Of a stretch of DNA of 64,000 nt, positions 1 to 10,500 are shown piece by piece; the stretch's first letter is position 1, and every line of letters starts with the position of its first letter. The notes beneath the pieces are model-generated. The model saw nothing but the letters and a program-made list of their open reading frames with translations, was not told the origin of the DNA and did not search any database. The position numbers were made by a program, and so were the translations under genes. Location of the stretch: the NCBI GenBank assembly GCA_012934845.2, contig WNNJ02002200.1, positions 1-64,000 of the forward strand, read 5' to 3'. This DNA is from Pomphorhynchus laevis (taxonomy: Eukaryota > Acanthocephala > Palaeacanthocephala > Echinorhynchida > Pomphorhynchidae).

Positions 1-640
1 TGTTCCAATGGGTGGTAATAGTAGCCCAATTATAGCTGACTTTTTTTAAGCTTTATAGAATATGAATTTGTTCATAACTGTGTAAAAATAAATCTAAATA
101 TATAAAGATATGAAATATATGTTTCGATATATTGATGATATATGTGTATTTAACTCTAATAATTTTTATTCAATTAGTGAACAAATTTATCCAGAAAGCC
201 TTATTCTTAATAAAACCAATATTAATGATAAAGAAGGTGTATATCTAGATATGAACATTAAATTAACATTAACTAAAACTACTATTAATTTATATCGTAA
301 AGATGACATATTTAAATTTACAAGAAACATATTTTTGCATGAGCATTCATGCATACCATATAATATAAAATATAATACATTAAATAATGAAATTTTAAGA
401 ATTGCAACAATATGTAATGATATTGGCTTTCTTCAAAATCATTTAAATAATTTAATAGATACATATTTTAAACTAGGTTACTATAAAAATAACATCAAAC
501 AGAAAATAGTAAAATATATAAATCAACACAATAATATAAAGAATAAATTTAAACTCTTAAGTGGCAAATTTTTATGGATAATAAATAAAATACTTTGTAT
601 TAGAATAAGATACATGAGATAATCAAATTTCATCAGTGGA
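1..640 (+). mobile_element. Penelope-like element, reverse transcriptase C-terminal half (family P1)
   Basis: The first bases encode a PMGGNSSPIIAD-type motif followed, in the ORF 110-622, by the polymerase box RYIDDICVF and a downstream stretch ending in a run of Asn/Lys/Ile codons. This order (MGG-S-P--AD, then YIDD, then a LDM---L block and an LYRKDD block) fits the palm and thumb of a Penelope-like RT. The 5' part lies outside the window and no endonuclease follows, so the copy is partial. At least eight other pieces of the same family occur in this window (8.3, 16.4, 23.7-25.1, 53.5-55.1 kb), which makes the family call firm although the exact PLE clade is not. Confidence 0.7.
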
Positions 641-710
641 AATACGTCATTAGTACGTGTTTTATATGGTATAAAATACACAGACTCATGTATATGATTC
701 ATTAACACGT

Positions 711-780
711 GTTTAGCCCCGCTGCTCTATTGGGTCCAGGAATGGGGGTGAAACCATATAACATAGCAGTTCCTCCTGAT
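711..780 (+). repeat. PLE tail hairpin module, copy 1
   Basis: Part of a non-coding module found downstream of P1 RT fragments. The arms CTGCT(A/C)TRTT and AACATAGCAG (about 721-730 and 760-769) can pair around a 30-nt GC-rich interior. The same arms recur at 1488-1537 (opposite strand), in part at 2700-2720 and 2990-3030, at 24789-24835 and at 55001-55048. Function is unknown; it is probably the structured untranslated end of the element. Confidence 0.55.
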
Positions 781-810
781 TATTACAAAATTACTAATAT
801 TGAATTACTA

Positions 811-871
811 GTAATTTTCTAAAGATGCTAACAAAGGTTAGTGAAATATCAAATCAAATTTTCCCATTTTG
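811..871 (+). ncRNA. decayed hammerhead-ribozyme-like motif
   Basis: Reads CTAAAGA, one T, GCTAAC, loop AAAG, GTTAGT, then GAAATATC. Compared with the better copy at 25814-25865, helix II is kept (with one G-T wobble), GAAATATC is identical and the upstream GTAATTTT is identical. The CTGANGA core carries one base change, so this copy is probably inactive. The flank after it (a block reading GCTCCAATAATT) also matches the 25.8-kb structure. Confidence 0.45.
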
Positions 872-879
872 ATCTAGCT

Positions 880-1260
880 CCAATAATTCTTTTTCGATAA
901 AAATAAGATCAAACAAAAATAGTAAAATAAATAAATAAGCGCAATAATATTAAAAATAGATTTAAAATCATTAACGAAAAATATTTATGGATGAATAATA
1001 AAAATATACTTTGTATTATAATAAGATACCTTATAATCAAATTTTATCAGAGGAAATACGTCGTTAACAAAACATGAGCATTCATGCATACTATATAATA
1101 TAATAAATTAATAAAAATTGTAACATGAAATTTTAAGAATTGCAAATTCATTTAAATGATTTAATATATGCATATTTTAAACTATATAATATTATATGAT
1201 CAAATTTAGTCAAATTAAATTTAATCAAATTTAATATTTATTCAATAATTAAATCAGCTA
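880..1260 (+). mobile_element. P1 Penelope-like fragments, rearranged
   Basis: Short pieces match the C-terminal coding part and early 3' flank of the 1-640 copy (the stretch encoding NNIKNKFKL, the GGAAATACGTC block, the HEHSCI-coding block), but in scrambled order and without an open frame. From about 1190 the sequence becomes low-complexity A/T. Confidence 0.5.
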
Positions 1261-1429
1261 ACTTAGTCTACGTATTTAATATAATTATAAAATAAACAAA
1301 ACATAATAATGCTAAATCAAAATTTAATAATTAAATAATAAAATTAATAATTGTTATAAGATTTTTTATAATTTAAATCAAGTTAAAATAAAAAAAATTG
1401 AAATTTAAAATAAACGTCATTTTTATGAA

Positions 1430-1848
1430 TTGACTAATAAATAACAGACGTTGTATCAGAATAAGGATTAGAGGTCATCAGGAGGAACTGCTATGCTATC
1501 AGGTTTCGGCCCCTAACTCCTCTACCCAACATAGCAGCGGGGTCAAATACATGCTAATGATGTATTTCCTCTGATAAAACTATCTCGTATCTTATTCTAA
1601 TACAAAGTATATTATTAAATTCTGTAAATGATTTTGAAAACCAATATCGTTACAAATTGTTGCAATTCTTAAAATTTCATTATTTAATGTATTATATTTT
1701 ATATTATATGGTATGCATGAATGCTCATGCAAAAATATGTTTCTTGTAAATTTAAATATGTCATCTTGACGATATAAATTAATAGTAGTTTTAGTTAATG
1801 TTAATTTAATGCTTATATCGAATTATGGTATGCATGAATTTTATGCAA

Positions 1849-1860
<12 letters not shown>
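1430..1860 (-). mobile_element. P1 Penelope-like fragment, inverted
   Basis: On the minus strand this matches the P1 RT C-terminal region (stretches encoding LYRQDDIFKFTRN and HEHSCIPYNIKYNTL) followed by the tail hairpin module (1488-1537) and the tail sequence with the GTCAATTC-type hairpin. Order and orientation agree with the copy at 1-770, so it is an inverted, internally deleted copy. Confidence 0.6.

Positions 1861-1904
<44 letters not shown>
1846..1904. repeat. (TA)n microsatellite
   Basis: Almost pure TA dinucleotide run. Confidence 0.9.
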
Positions 1905-1909
<5 letters not shown>

Positions 1910-2540
1910 TGGAATTAATATTAACTTTAATAAATAATAATGCTAAATCTATTTAAAATACGCATCTACTAAATTATTTTATTATTAATTATGAACTTTT
2001 TGGCAAAATTTGAAAGTATTTTATTAATAGATTGTAGTCCGAAAACGAAGATCAGAACAATTTGGATTTTGTATCAGTACATCAAGTCCGGTTTTTGTTT
2101 ATAGTGTAAATGTGAATTCACCTGCGTTTTTGTCAGGAATATGTAAGAATGATGTAATTGTATGTATTAATAATAAAAACGTATCCCGATCTTGCTCAAG
2201 AAGTATATTACGACTTTTGCGGTACGTATTTATGAAATTCTAAATATTTAATAATTCAAATTAATTTATTACTGCTCAACTAATTTTTTTGAGCGAGGTG
2301 CTCAGAGGCGATCAGTGATGATTTAATCCATTTCTGTCACATTTTGAAACAATTTATTTTTTACATGCTGCAAATTATATTACCACAAATGGGTCTTACA
2401 AAAAACGTTAGTAATCCAAAATAATACATATAATTGTGATCTCTAAAAACCGTTCTCTCTTATTGCGTTAACATTCTTATCGTCACGTACGTTTTGTGAT
2501 CCTCCAATCCTTATGTTGATACACCTTCTCCTTTTAATTA
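1905..2540. other. non-coding, no recognisable feature
   Basis: AT-rich with several GC-richer words but no ORF of note, no splice-bounded exon and no match to the repeat families seen elsewhere in the window. Confidence 0.4.
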
Positions 2541-3542
2541 GTCAATTTATAACAATTGAATTTTATTTTAAATTTCATTTTTAAATTTTAAGTTGATATA
2601 AATTATACCAAATCTTATATCATAATTATTAATTATTTATAATTATTTAATTTTTATTCAGCATTATTTTAATATATAAATAACAAATATCGTGAAATAG
2701 TGGATGAAACTTATAGCCTAGCAGATCCTCCTACGACGTCTGTTACAATGTCTGTTATTTATTAGTCAATTCATAAGAATTGACTTTTATTTTTAATTTT
2801 AATTTTTAATTATAACGTTTTTTAATATTAATAATATAAAATCTTATAATTATTTATTATTTATAATTATTTGTAATTATTTAAAGCCTTTAAGTATTAT
2901 TTAAGGCCTTTTATTCATTTATTGTTTAATTACTTGAATTTATTTAGCTTTATTTTTTATTTATAAATATTATAAAAAAAGTTGGGTCGATGAATATGAC
3001 CGAAACCCGATTACATAGCAGTTTCTCTTGATGATTTCTATTTATTATTCTGATACATCGTCTATTATTTATTAATCAATTCACAACAATTGACTTTAAA
3101 TTTCAATTTTTTATTTTAACTTGATATAAGTTAAATAAAATCCTTTATAAAATTATTAAATTATTTATAATTAATTATTATTTAATTATTTAAATATACA
3201 GTCTGGCATATAAATCTAGATATTATTCATTTATATCTTAAAGATAACAAATTAAAAAACAACAAATTAAGATAACAATAAAAAATTAATAAATTTAATA
3301 ATAAATTGTATAAAATCTTATATAATTATATAACTTTTATAATATTAAAATATTAAATGTTACATTATTTGCATATTTTTTTGTTTATAAATAATATAAA
3401 ACACGTAGACTCAGTTAGCTGATCTGAATTATTTTTATGATCAGAATCTACGTTAAGAAATGCGACCAGAAAAGCAATAAATTTGGGTTTATATTTATAT
3501 AAATAAAATATTATAATAAATTATTATATTAAATCTTATATA
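2541..3542 (+). repeat. three tandem-like copies of the PLE tail module
   Basis: Three successive degenerate copies begin near 2541, 2705 and 2990. Each contains the hairpin GTCAATTC-ATAA-GAATTGAC or a variant (perfect at 2763-2782) followed by A/T-rich sequence ending near a GCATTATTTTT word and, in the last copy, an ACGTAGACTCAGTTAGCTGA block. The third copy has the most complete upstream hairpin module (CCGAAACCCGAT, ACATAGCAG). No coding part is present. Confidence 0.5.
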
Positions 3543-3555
3543 AAATTATTCAATT
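3543..3555 (+). repeat. 13-bp target-site duplication, left copy
   Basis: AAATTATTCAATT, repeated exactly at 4475-4487 on the other side of the GC-richer insertion; the PLE tail sequence reads on across the pair. Confidence 0.65.
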
Positions 3556-4474
3556 AGTCAACATTTTTGGGAATTAGTCAACATGTGTCTCAACATTACA
3601 CGGCTTTTGAGCCGTCTTTAAATATTATTAACGGTAGACTAGCCGCTTACGCTAAGATTTCCCAGACAATTAGAGTAAAACGCATTTCGATAGAAGAAAT
3701 ATGTGATGAGGACAGACTTCGTAGTGTACTTGTACAGCACTAGAATAAACAGTTTTATACAAGTTTCGGAGTTCGAGTGCCAGCTGATTTCGACCCACAC
3801 ACCAGATAATAAGGCGTTTAATTTGCTCAATTATCACCTAACAATTGTGAAGCCCGACATTGCCTGCATTGAGCTCACCGCTGTGCTTCACTACGCGAAG
3901 AAACTTTGTATGATCATCGTGATATGCAGGAATTGGACTGCCTTCCCGAGCCTAAACGAGGCAGTTGATACGTCACTGTTGCAGGTGCTACTTGGCGATC
4001 ATGAAAAGATCACGCTGTATAACTGCTTCCGCAGTCCAACCATGGTTCAAATGCCGTACTATGAGCAAATTATCATTCCATTTTTGTCGTGTTGAGAGTA
4101 TCGAACGGCAATGGCTTTCCAACTTTGACAACGATAACCGTCTGGCATCTGACATTTGGACGGCGGGCGAATTGAGTATTGTTGCAGCTTGGCAGAGACA
4201 GAATAACGACGTTGGCGATGGATTCAGTTTAGCTGCCCTTTGTGGACGACATTCCTGTGAGCGCGGCCAATCATTGACGAGTTGTCACTTCCCTTCCAGA
4301 TTTGGAAGCCCCGAGAAAACGACGCAACATGCGGATAATATACCGGACATCTCCAGGGCACGTCTCGGTGACTAGCGAACGGGATATACATCTTTGACGT
4401 GCCAGTTTGCCAGCTTATTAAAGTAGTGACCTCAATTTCTTCTTTTAAAATATATTACTCCTATTGCACTTGTT
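3556..4474 (+). mobile_element. GC-richer insertion of unknown identity
   Basis: A 919-bp block of clearly higher GC than its surroundings, framed by an exact 13-bp direct repeat and sitting inside a PLE tail module. It holds overlapping ORFs of 130 codons (3703-4095) and 136 codons (3965-4375) in different frames. One stretch (NYHLTIVKPDIACIE) weakly recalls the start of LINE apurinic endonucleases, where KPDI-CI-ET is common, but the rest does not follow the family, so this is only a hint. There are no terminal inverted repeats and no poly-A tail. A 13-bp duplication is typical of LINE-driven insertion, so a decayed LINE fragment or a retrocopied host sequence are the leading options. Confidence 0.5.
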
Positions 4475-4487
4475 AAATTATTCAATT
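4475..4487 (+). repeat. 13-bp target-site duplication, right copy
   Basis: Exact partner of 3543-3555. Confidence 0.65.
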
Positions 4488-6170
4488 ATTATTTAATAAT
4501 TTAAATTTTTATTTAGCATTATTTTTTTAATTTATAAATAATATAAAATACGTAAACTCAGTTTGCTGATCTTATTAATGGTATGTTCTGTTCACCAGAC
4601 AGTAAATCATTTTTCACAATATATTTTATAATATTTAAATATTATAAAATATATTAAATTAATAGTAAGGCTTTTATAACACCGGTAAAACTCACAGTGG
4701 ACGACATGAAAAAGTTTCTATGTTATAAAATCTTATTCCTTAATATTATTATTTAATATTCTTCTATTATATATTATCTTTTAAAATTGCGTTCGGAGAG
4801 AATGTGATCATTAGTTGGCTCGTTCTCTTACAAATATAAGAAACAATATTATTTTTAAATTTTCGATAATGCTATTGGCCTCTTCAGAAAAGACTAGTCT
4901 TTGACAAATTATGACATAGTATATAAAGAATAAAACGGAAGAATTTAATTGATATTTATATTATATTATATAATTCAACCAAACTTTTGCAAATATACTC
5001 TTTATTATTTTAAAAGTTTATAAAATTTATTACAATTCAGCATTACAATTTATAATATTAAAATATTGTCGAATATATTATATAAGTCAAAAGTTTAGCC
5101 TCTATGCCCTAGCAAATAAATCGTATTACAACAATGATTTTGTAATATTAAGATATTATAAAATAGATTAACTTATCAATTAACCTATTAATTAACTTCT
5201 GTGCACTAAATATTAAATCGCATTGCGACAATATCGTGTATTGAAATTTTATAGAATAAATATAAATATAAATTTTATTAAATTTATAGAAAATTGTGCT
5301 GTTGAATAATTTGTTTAATAAATACATTTTTGTTTAATAAATACATTTTACTTGTCAGTAAAATGTATTGCGTCAAAATTAAAATTATATAAATTATAAT
5401 TTATAATTATAAATTATATTTTTTTAATATATTATTATATTTTTATATTAAAATTTTATATTTTTTTCTGTTACTATTCAATTAATAAAAAGTTTAGTTT
5501 ATTTTATTACATTAATAAAAAATTTTGCTTTTGTGCACTAGACTAAATCGTATTGCAAATATACTCTTTATTATTTTAAAAGTTTATAGAATATATTACA
5601 TTACTATATTAATTTTTATAAATATTACAATTCAGCGTTATGAAAATTCTTTTTAAGTAAAAAATATTCAATTGTAAATTTAAAGTTTTATTTGAACCTA
5701 GATAAGATAATTTTAATTTTTTGACAAATTGATATTTGAAATCATCTTAGGAATTTTTATTTAAAATTTAAAACCGCAACTAATATTATCTTCGAATTTT
5801 TGTTGAAAAATTGACAGTTCAATAGCTACTGCAATTATCCTCAGGATTTAATTGAAAATATTTAATTTTATTACAAAGTTGATAAAATTTTAATCGATTT
5901 GCAAGAAGGTATATCGTTAATATCTATTATCAATTTATAACAGTTAAGTATCTTTTATTTTATTATTTTATTTATTTTAAAATTATTTGTGTACATGTCT
6001 GTTTTCGATATTTTAAAATTCATTTAGGATTTAAAAAATGCCTGATATTAAGTTAAAAGTTTAACATATTTCTTGAATTATTTTATAAAAATTCAAGTCT
6101 TCTCTCATTTTGTCCATCCGGGAACAAAAAGCGGATTAAGAATTTATCGACTATTTGAATCGTAATTTAA
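4488..6170. other. PLE tail remainder, then featureless A/T-rich DNA
   Basis: 4488-4575 is the continuation of the interrupted PLE tail (GCATTATTTTTTT word, then ACGTAAACTCAGTTTGCTGA). Beyond that I see only A/T-rich sequence with short internal repeats (for example ATAAATACATTTTTGTTTAA around 5320 and a repeated CAAATATACTCTTTATTATT at 4990 and 5560) and no coding signal. Confidence 0.4.
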
Positions 6171-6179
6171 TGACAATAT

Positions 6180-6374
6180 TTGATTTTACAACAATTTGTA
6201 AAGTTTTTAATTTTCCACATCAATTATAAAATGCTGCATAAGTTATTTATGCATTTTATTCTGCTACTTATTTGTGCTTCATGCTTTGTTATAGCAGCAT
6301 GGAATATAGCGTACGGATTACAGTGGCACGAAGGTATCACAGCTTTCCACAGACGCATAATATTTCTGATATAA
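6180..6374 (+). CDS. possible secreted-protein first exon (weak)
   Basis: A 64-codon ORF. From the internal Met at 6231 it would begin MLHKLFMHFILLLICASC, a plausible signal peptide with a strong hydrophobic core, and a candidate splice donor (GAAG|GTATCA) follows the WHE codons near 6335. No downstream exon could be linked, and the surroundings are low-complexity, so this may be chance. Confidence 0.15.
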   Translation: MILQQFVKFLIFHINYKMLHKLFMHFILLLICASCFVIAAWNIAYGLQWHEGITAFHRRIIFLI

Positions 6375-7013
6375 CAAATCTACATGCTAACGATTGTTTT
6401 GAAAATCACTAGACTTTTCGAGCTTTGTCAATTAATTCACAACAGATCAATACTTTCATTGCCTATCAGTAAATGTCAATGAAGTGAGAACAATTCTAAT
6501 TAAAATTATTATTTCTTAAGATAAAGAATACCAGTTTATGCTTTGATTTACTAATTTTATAATTAGTAATTATAACTAATTAGTAATTTAATTAATTAAT
6601 AATTAGTAATTTTACTAATTTTACATAATTATAGAATTTTCATTTTTGTGCAAAATAGAACAAAAATGGCACGGCATTACGGACCTTCTATACTAAATGA
6701 CTTTTGTACAAAAGACTCGATTGACAATTAGGTATGTTGTCCACATCACGAGAGTGTAACGAGGTCGGTAGTGCATAGAATTGGTTGGATCTTTCGAGAG
6801 AGATTTCTCTAAATTTCATTGGAATGTCGATTATATAAAATGAGAATAGGACAGTGATCTTCCTGCATTACCTTCCTGCATAACGGATTTTCCTGCATTA
6901 CACCACGTCTGGCTACAAACTCGTTTGACAAATTAAGGGCACGGTGTACACGGAAGGAATTATGGCATAATAATAGTGAATTAGGACATAATAATAGTGA
7001 ATTAGGACATAAT

Positions 7014-7046
7014 AATCTGCTGGCATCATAATGATGTCAGCAGATT
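7014..7046. repeat. 16-bp inverted repeat, 1-nt loop
   Basis: Arms AATCTGCTGGCATCAT (7014-7029) and ATGATGTCAGCAGATT (7031-7046) pair with a single mismatch. It could be a cruciform or RNA hairpin; the host element is unknown. Confidence 0.6.
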
Positions 7047-7287
7047 TAGATAAATTATTGAGATGTCTGCTAAGGACCATATTTAATGAAAGATCAAGTT
7101 TCGGTTAACTGAATCTATATTAAACAAAAAATAAAAAAAAAAGTTTTATCTATTTTATCCGCATTATGAGAATGACTACCGAATTTTGTAAATGTGAATT
7201 TAGATTATTGCCTTCATATCGGAGGCGTTTTCAATACAAACTTTGTCATTTATAAGAAATTAAAACCTTTAAACAAGACACAATACA

Positions 7288-7293
7288 TTTATT
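7288..7293 (-). promoter_or_regulatory. candidate poly(A) signal of the protease gene
   Basis: AATAAA on the minus strand, 170 bases past the stop codon. It is the first perfect hexamer I noticed downstream; AATAAA is common by chance in such A/T-rich DNA. Confidence 0.25.
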
Positions 7294-7462
7294 CAGTTCT
7301 TATTATTTAAGAATTGTAAGTTAACACTAAAACTATCCAACTGTTGTCTAACAGTGTCACTTGAGTTACCTATTGATTATTGGCACGTTTATGTACCAAT
7401 TTCCAATTAATCTATTGTTTGTTACTAAAACTAGAATTATAATAAAGTGATAATCGGGATAA

Positions 7463-7559
7463 TTAGATGGTAGCTATATAACTATCATCCATATCGCAAA
7501 TATAGAAAGTATCCAATGCGTATTTGAGATATCCATTGTCACCCCAAGTGTTTCCCCAG
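7463..7559 (-). CDS. protease exon 7: C terminus
   Basis: Completes Ser331 and runs WGNTWGDNGYLKY to a TAA stop; acceptor AATTTTAG|C. The NSWG motif is split by the intron between exons 6 and 7. Confidence 0.88.
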
Positions 7560-10500
7560 CTAAAATTTAAATGTAAAAATATAAATATAAATATGAATAT
7601 GTACAAATATAAACAGAACAAAACAAGAAAAGTGTAGAAAAACAAGAATACCTTTTAATAAATCTTAATCAATAAAAGTTACTTTTTAAACTTACCTATT
7701 TCTAATTTTCAGATATTGCTTTCCGTTTTCTGTGCCATGACCAACAACAGCTACTGCGTGACCAGCAGCATGTGCTTGACCATTATATCCCTTACATTGT
7801 TTGTCATCTAGCACGCCTAAACATTCAAAATTGTGACAATTTGGAACAAATTATTAGTGAACAATATAAAAACCCTTATTACGAAAAGTAAATGGCATCA
7901 TCTATTTTAATTTAGTAAAAAGACAATTCTATACATTCCACATAAATTGTCGTTGAAATTGGTTGCGAAGCTGAGTAGTAGCATACCACTTGATTGTGAT
8001 TTACAATACACAAATATGTGAACAATTGAACATTTCGAATGCATTTATTCGTATGATATAATCATGCAATTGCAAACATTGCTCGCTTAAAAATAAACTG
8101 AATTTGCGAAATATCGTTCACTTCATTGTAATATCTGCTTTGAACGGAATTAGAGATTAGTTTGAAGGTCTAAGCATAATTTTTTATAATTGCAAAATTT
8201 GACAAGTTTCAGCCATCAGGAAATGTAAGGCATTGTTAGCAAACCCCCAAGAGAAGGGAGTGAAAATACTATATTCCCGTCTATGTATAAATACGTATTT
8301 TATTACAACTTTAACGACTATCTAACAAAAATTAAGCAATCAATAATACAGGTATAAAACACTATTTCAATATTAATTCCACAAAAGAATTTTTAGAAAG
8401 GAATAAGTTATTCCTTTTTTTACACAAAAGGAATAAGTTTTAACAAAATTTAAACCATCAAATAAATATAAATATATGGATAAAATTGAATTAATATAAG
8501 CTTTAAATATTTTGATAAATTAAAATTATTTAAAAGCAGGAACATTTATATTTAGACAAATAAAAGGTGTCTCAACAAAAGGTAATAATAGCCCAATTAT
8601 AACTGACTTATTTTAAAGCGTTATAGAGTTTGAATTTGTTCATAACTGTGTAACAAATAAATCTAAATTATATGAAGATATAAAACACATGTTTTGATAT
8701 ATTTATGATATATGGATGATATATGTGTATTTAACTATAATAATTTTTATTCAATAAGTGAACAAATAAAAACAGGTAGCCTTATTCTTAATAAATCAAT
8801 TTTGGTGTTGTGTATCATACCATGTGGGATGGTGATGAGGTTTATATAGGACAAACAAGGCAAAGTTTGGCTAAACGTATATACCATCATAAATATTAAG
8901 TTTAAAAATTAATCGGATTTGGCGTGGCGCTGTTATAGATCATTCCTTAAAAATTATTATGATTATTATTATAATAATCATGAAGAAATGTAGCACTGCA
9001 TGAAGAAATGTAGCACTGCATAGCATAAAGTACGGATGCCCCTCGTTATAACGTGTACTAAATAATATATATAGTACTCCTGCACAATTGGTTCTTGGAT
9101 ATGGCAGTAGCATCTACTCAATGGAGGGTTTTACGCAAGGAGACCCCTTTGCGATGCCAGGTTTCGCAATCTCGTATCTTCCTCTTATAGCACTTATCAG
9201 TCGTTCGATCCCCAACGTTTTTCAAAAATGGTATGCCGACAACGCGAATTTTGTTGGATAGTCGGATGAACTGAAAACGGTATGGGATTTACTGATTCAC
9301 GAGGGTCCTAAATTCGGCTACCATGTGAATCCAGAAAAGAGTGTACTTGTGTCGCATTTCCCGATCTCTATTCACGATATTCCCTCACCAGACATCAAAA
9401 CCTCGATCAACGGAACAATGATCTTGGGTGCTCCAATAGGGTCTGCAGAGTTTGTGGAAGAGACTATCCGGTTGAAAGCATACAAATGGACCGCACTTGA
9501 GCGAAAACTAGCAGTGGTTGTCAACATCGATCCGCACGTTGCATACTGCGGCCTGATAAACTCAGTCCAAATGAAATGGATCTTTTCTTTACGAACAAGC
9601 AAGTGTCATGAAGAATGGTTAACGGACTTGGGATCTGCACTTAGAGATGTTCTTCTTCCCTTCTTCGCAGATTGGAATATAAACCAGAATTGGAAGGTGT
9701 TACTCACATCTCCTTTTAATTTGGAAGGACTTGGAATTGTGGACCCACCTTTACATTGAGTCTAGAGTACGATAGCTCATTATCTCTCGCATCAACGTAT
9801 GACATCGGTGACCAAGCAGAAGCTCTTTATGATATTCAAAAATCAAGATTACTAGAGATTACTTCCATACGAATGAGCAGGTTGAAAGAGCGACTACATA
9901 GCGTAGCTGACAATTTCGATTCATCAGTTCACAACGCGATTTCGCATGCGATGCGATCAGGTGCATCATCGTGGTTAAGTGCATTGCCTCTATCAACCGA
10001 AAAGCACAATCTATCTTCCAATCAATTCAAAGATGCCATAGCCAGCCGTTATGAACAAGTGCCTTTAGACCTGACGAATCGTTTTTGTCCTTGTGGTGAG
10101 AAGCTGGATATAAGTCATGCACTTGCTTGTAGAAACGGGGGCCTTCCTATTATACGCCACAACGCTATAAGGGACATACTTGCCATAGAGCTTTCTCGAG
10201 TGTGTAACTCTGTGAACACGGAGCCGGTCCTGAGCACAGTACTTGCAAATCTAAAATTTATGGAACGCACAACTACACGTGACATTAGTGCCAGGCTTGA
10301 TATTGTTTGTTCTGGTCTTGGCAACGATTGGTTTGAGCGGACGTTTCTAGACGTTACGGTTTTTTCGGTTTTTGCTCAGGCCAGTAGTTCTAGATCTCTC
10401 GAAGCAAATTTTCAGTACAATGAACAACGAAAATTGTCTAAATACAATGAAAGAATAATGGAGGTGGAACGAGGGACATTCATTCAGTTCGTTTTATCTT

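Larger units (their letters stand above)
6375..7462. other. intergenic DNA and 3' flank of the protease gene
   Basis: No gene seen. It holds a threefold CTTCCTGCATTA-like repeat (6860-6903), three short units around GAATTAGGACATAATAATA (6965-7012) and a 16-bp hairpin at 7014-7046. The 3' untranslated region of the protease should fall in the last few hundred bases. Confidence 0.4.

Noticed and set aside
711-780. The P1 tail hairpin as another hammerhead ribozyme
   Set aside because: It has a CGAAAC and, in some copies, a CTGATGA further downstream, but the order and spacing of the core boxes do not fit any permutation of the hammerhead, so I kept it only as a hairpin.
6180-6374. A secreted peptide gene
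   Set aside because: The signal-peptide-like N terminus is attractive, but no stop-bounded mature region or second exon could be found; listed only as a weak candidate.
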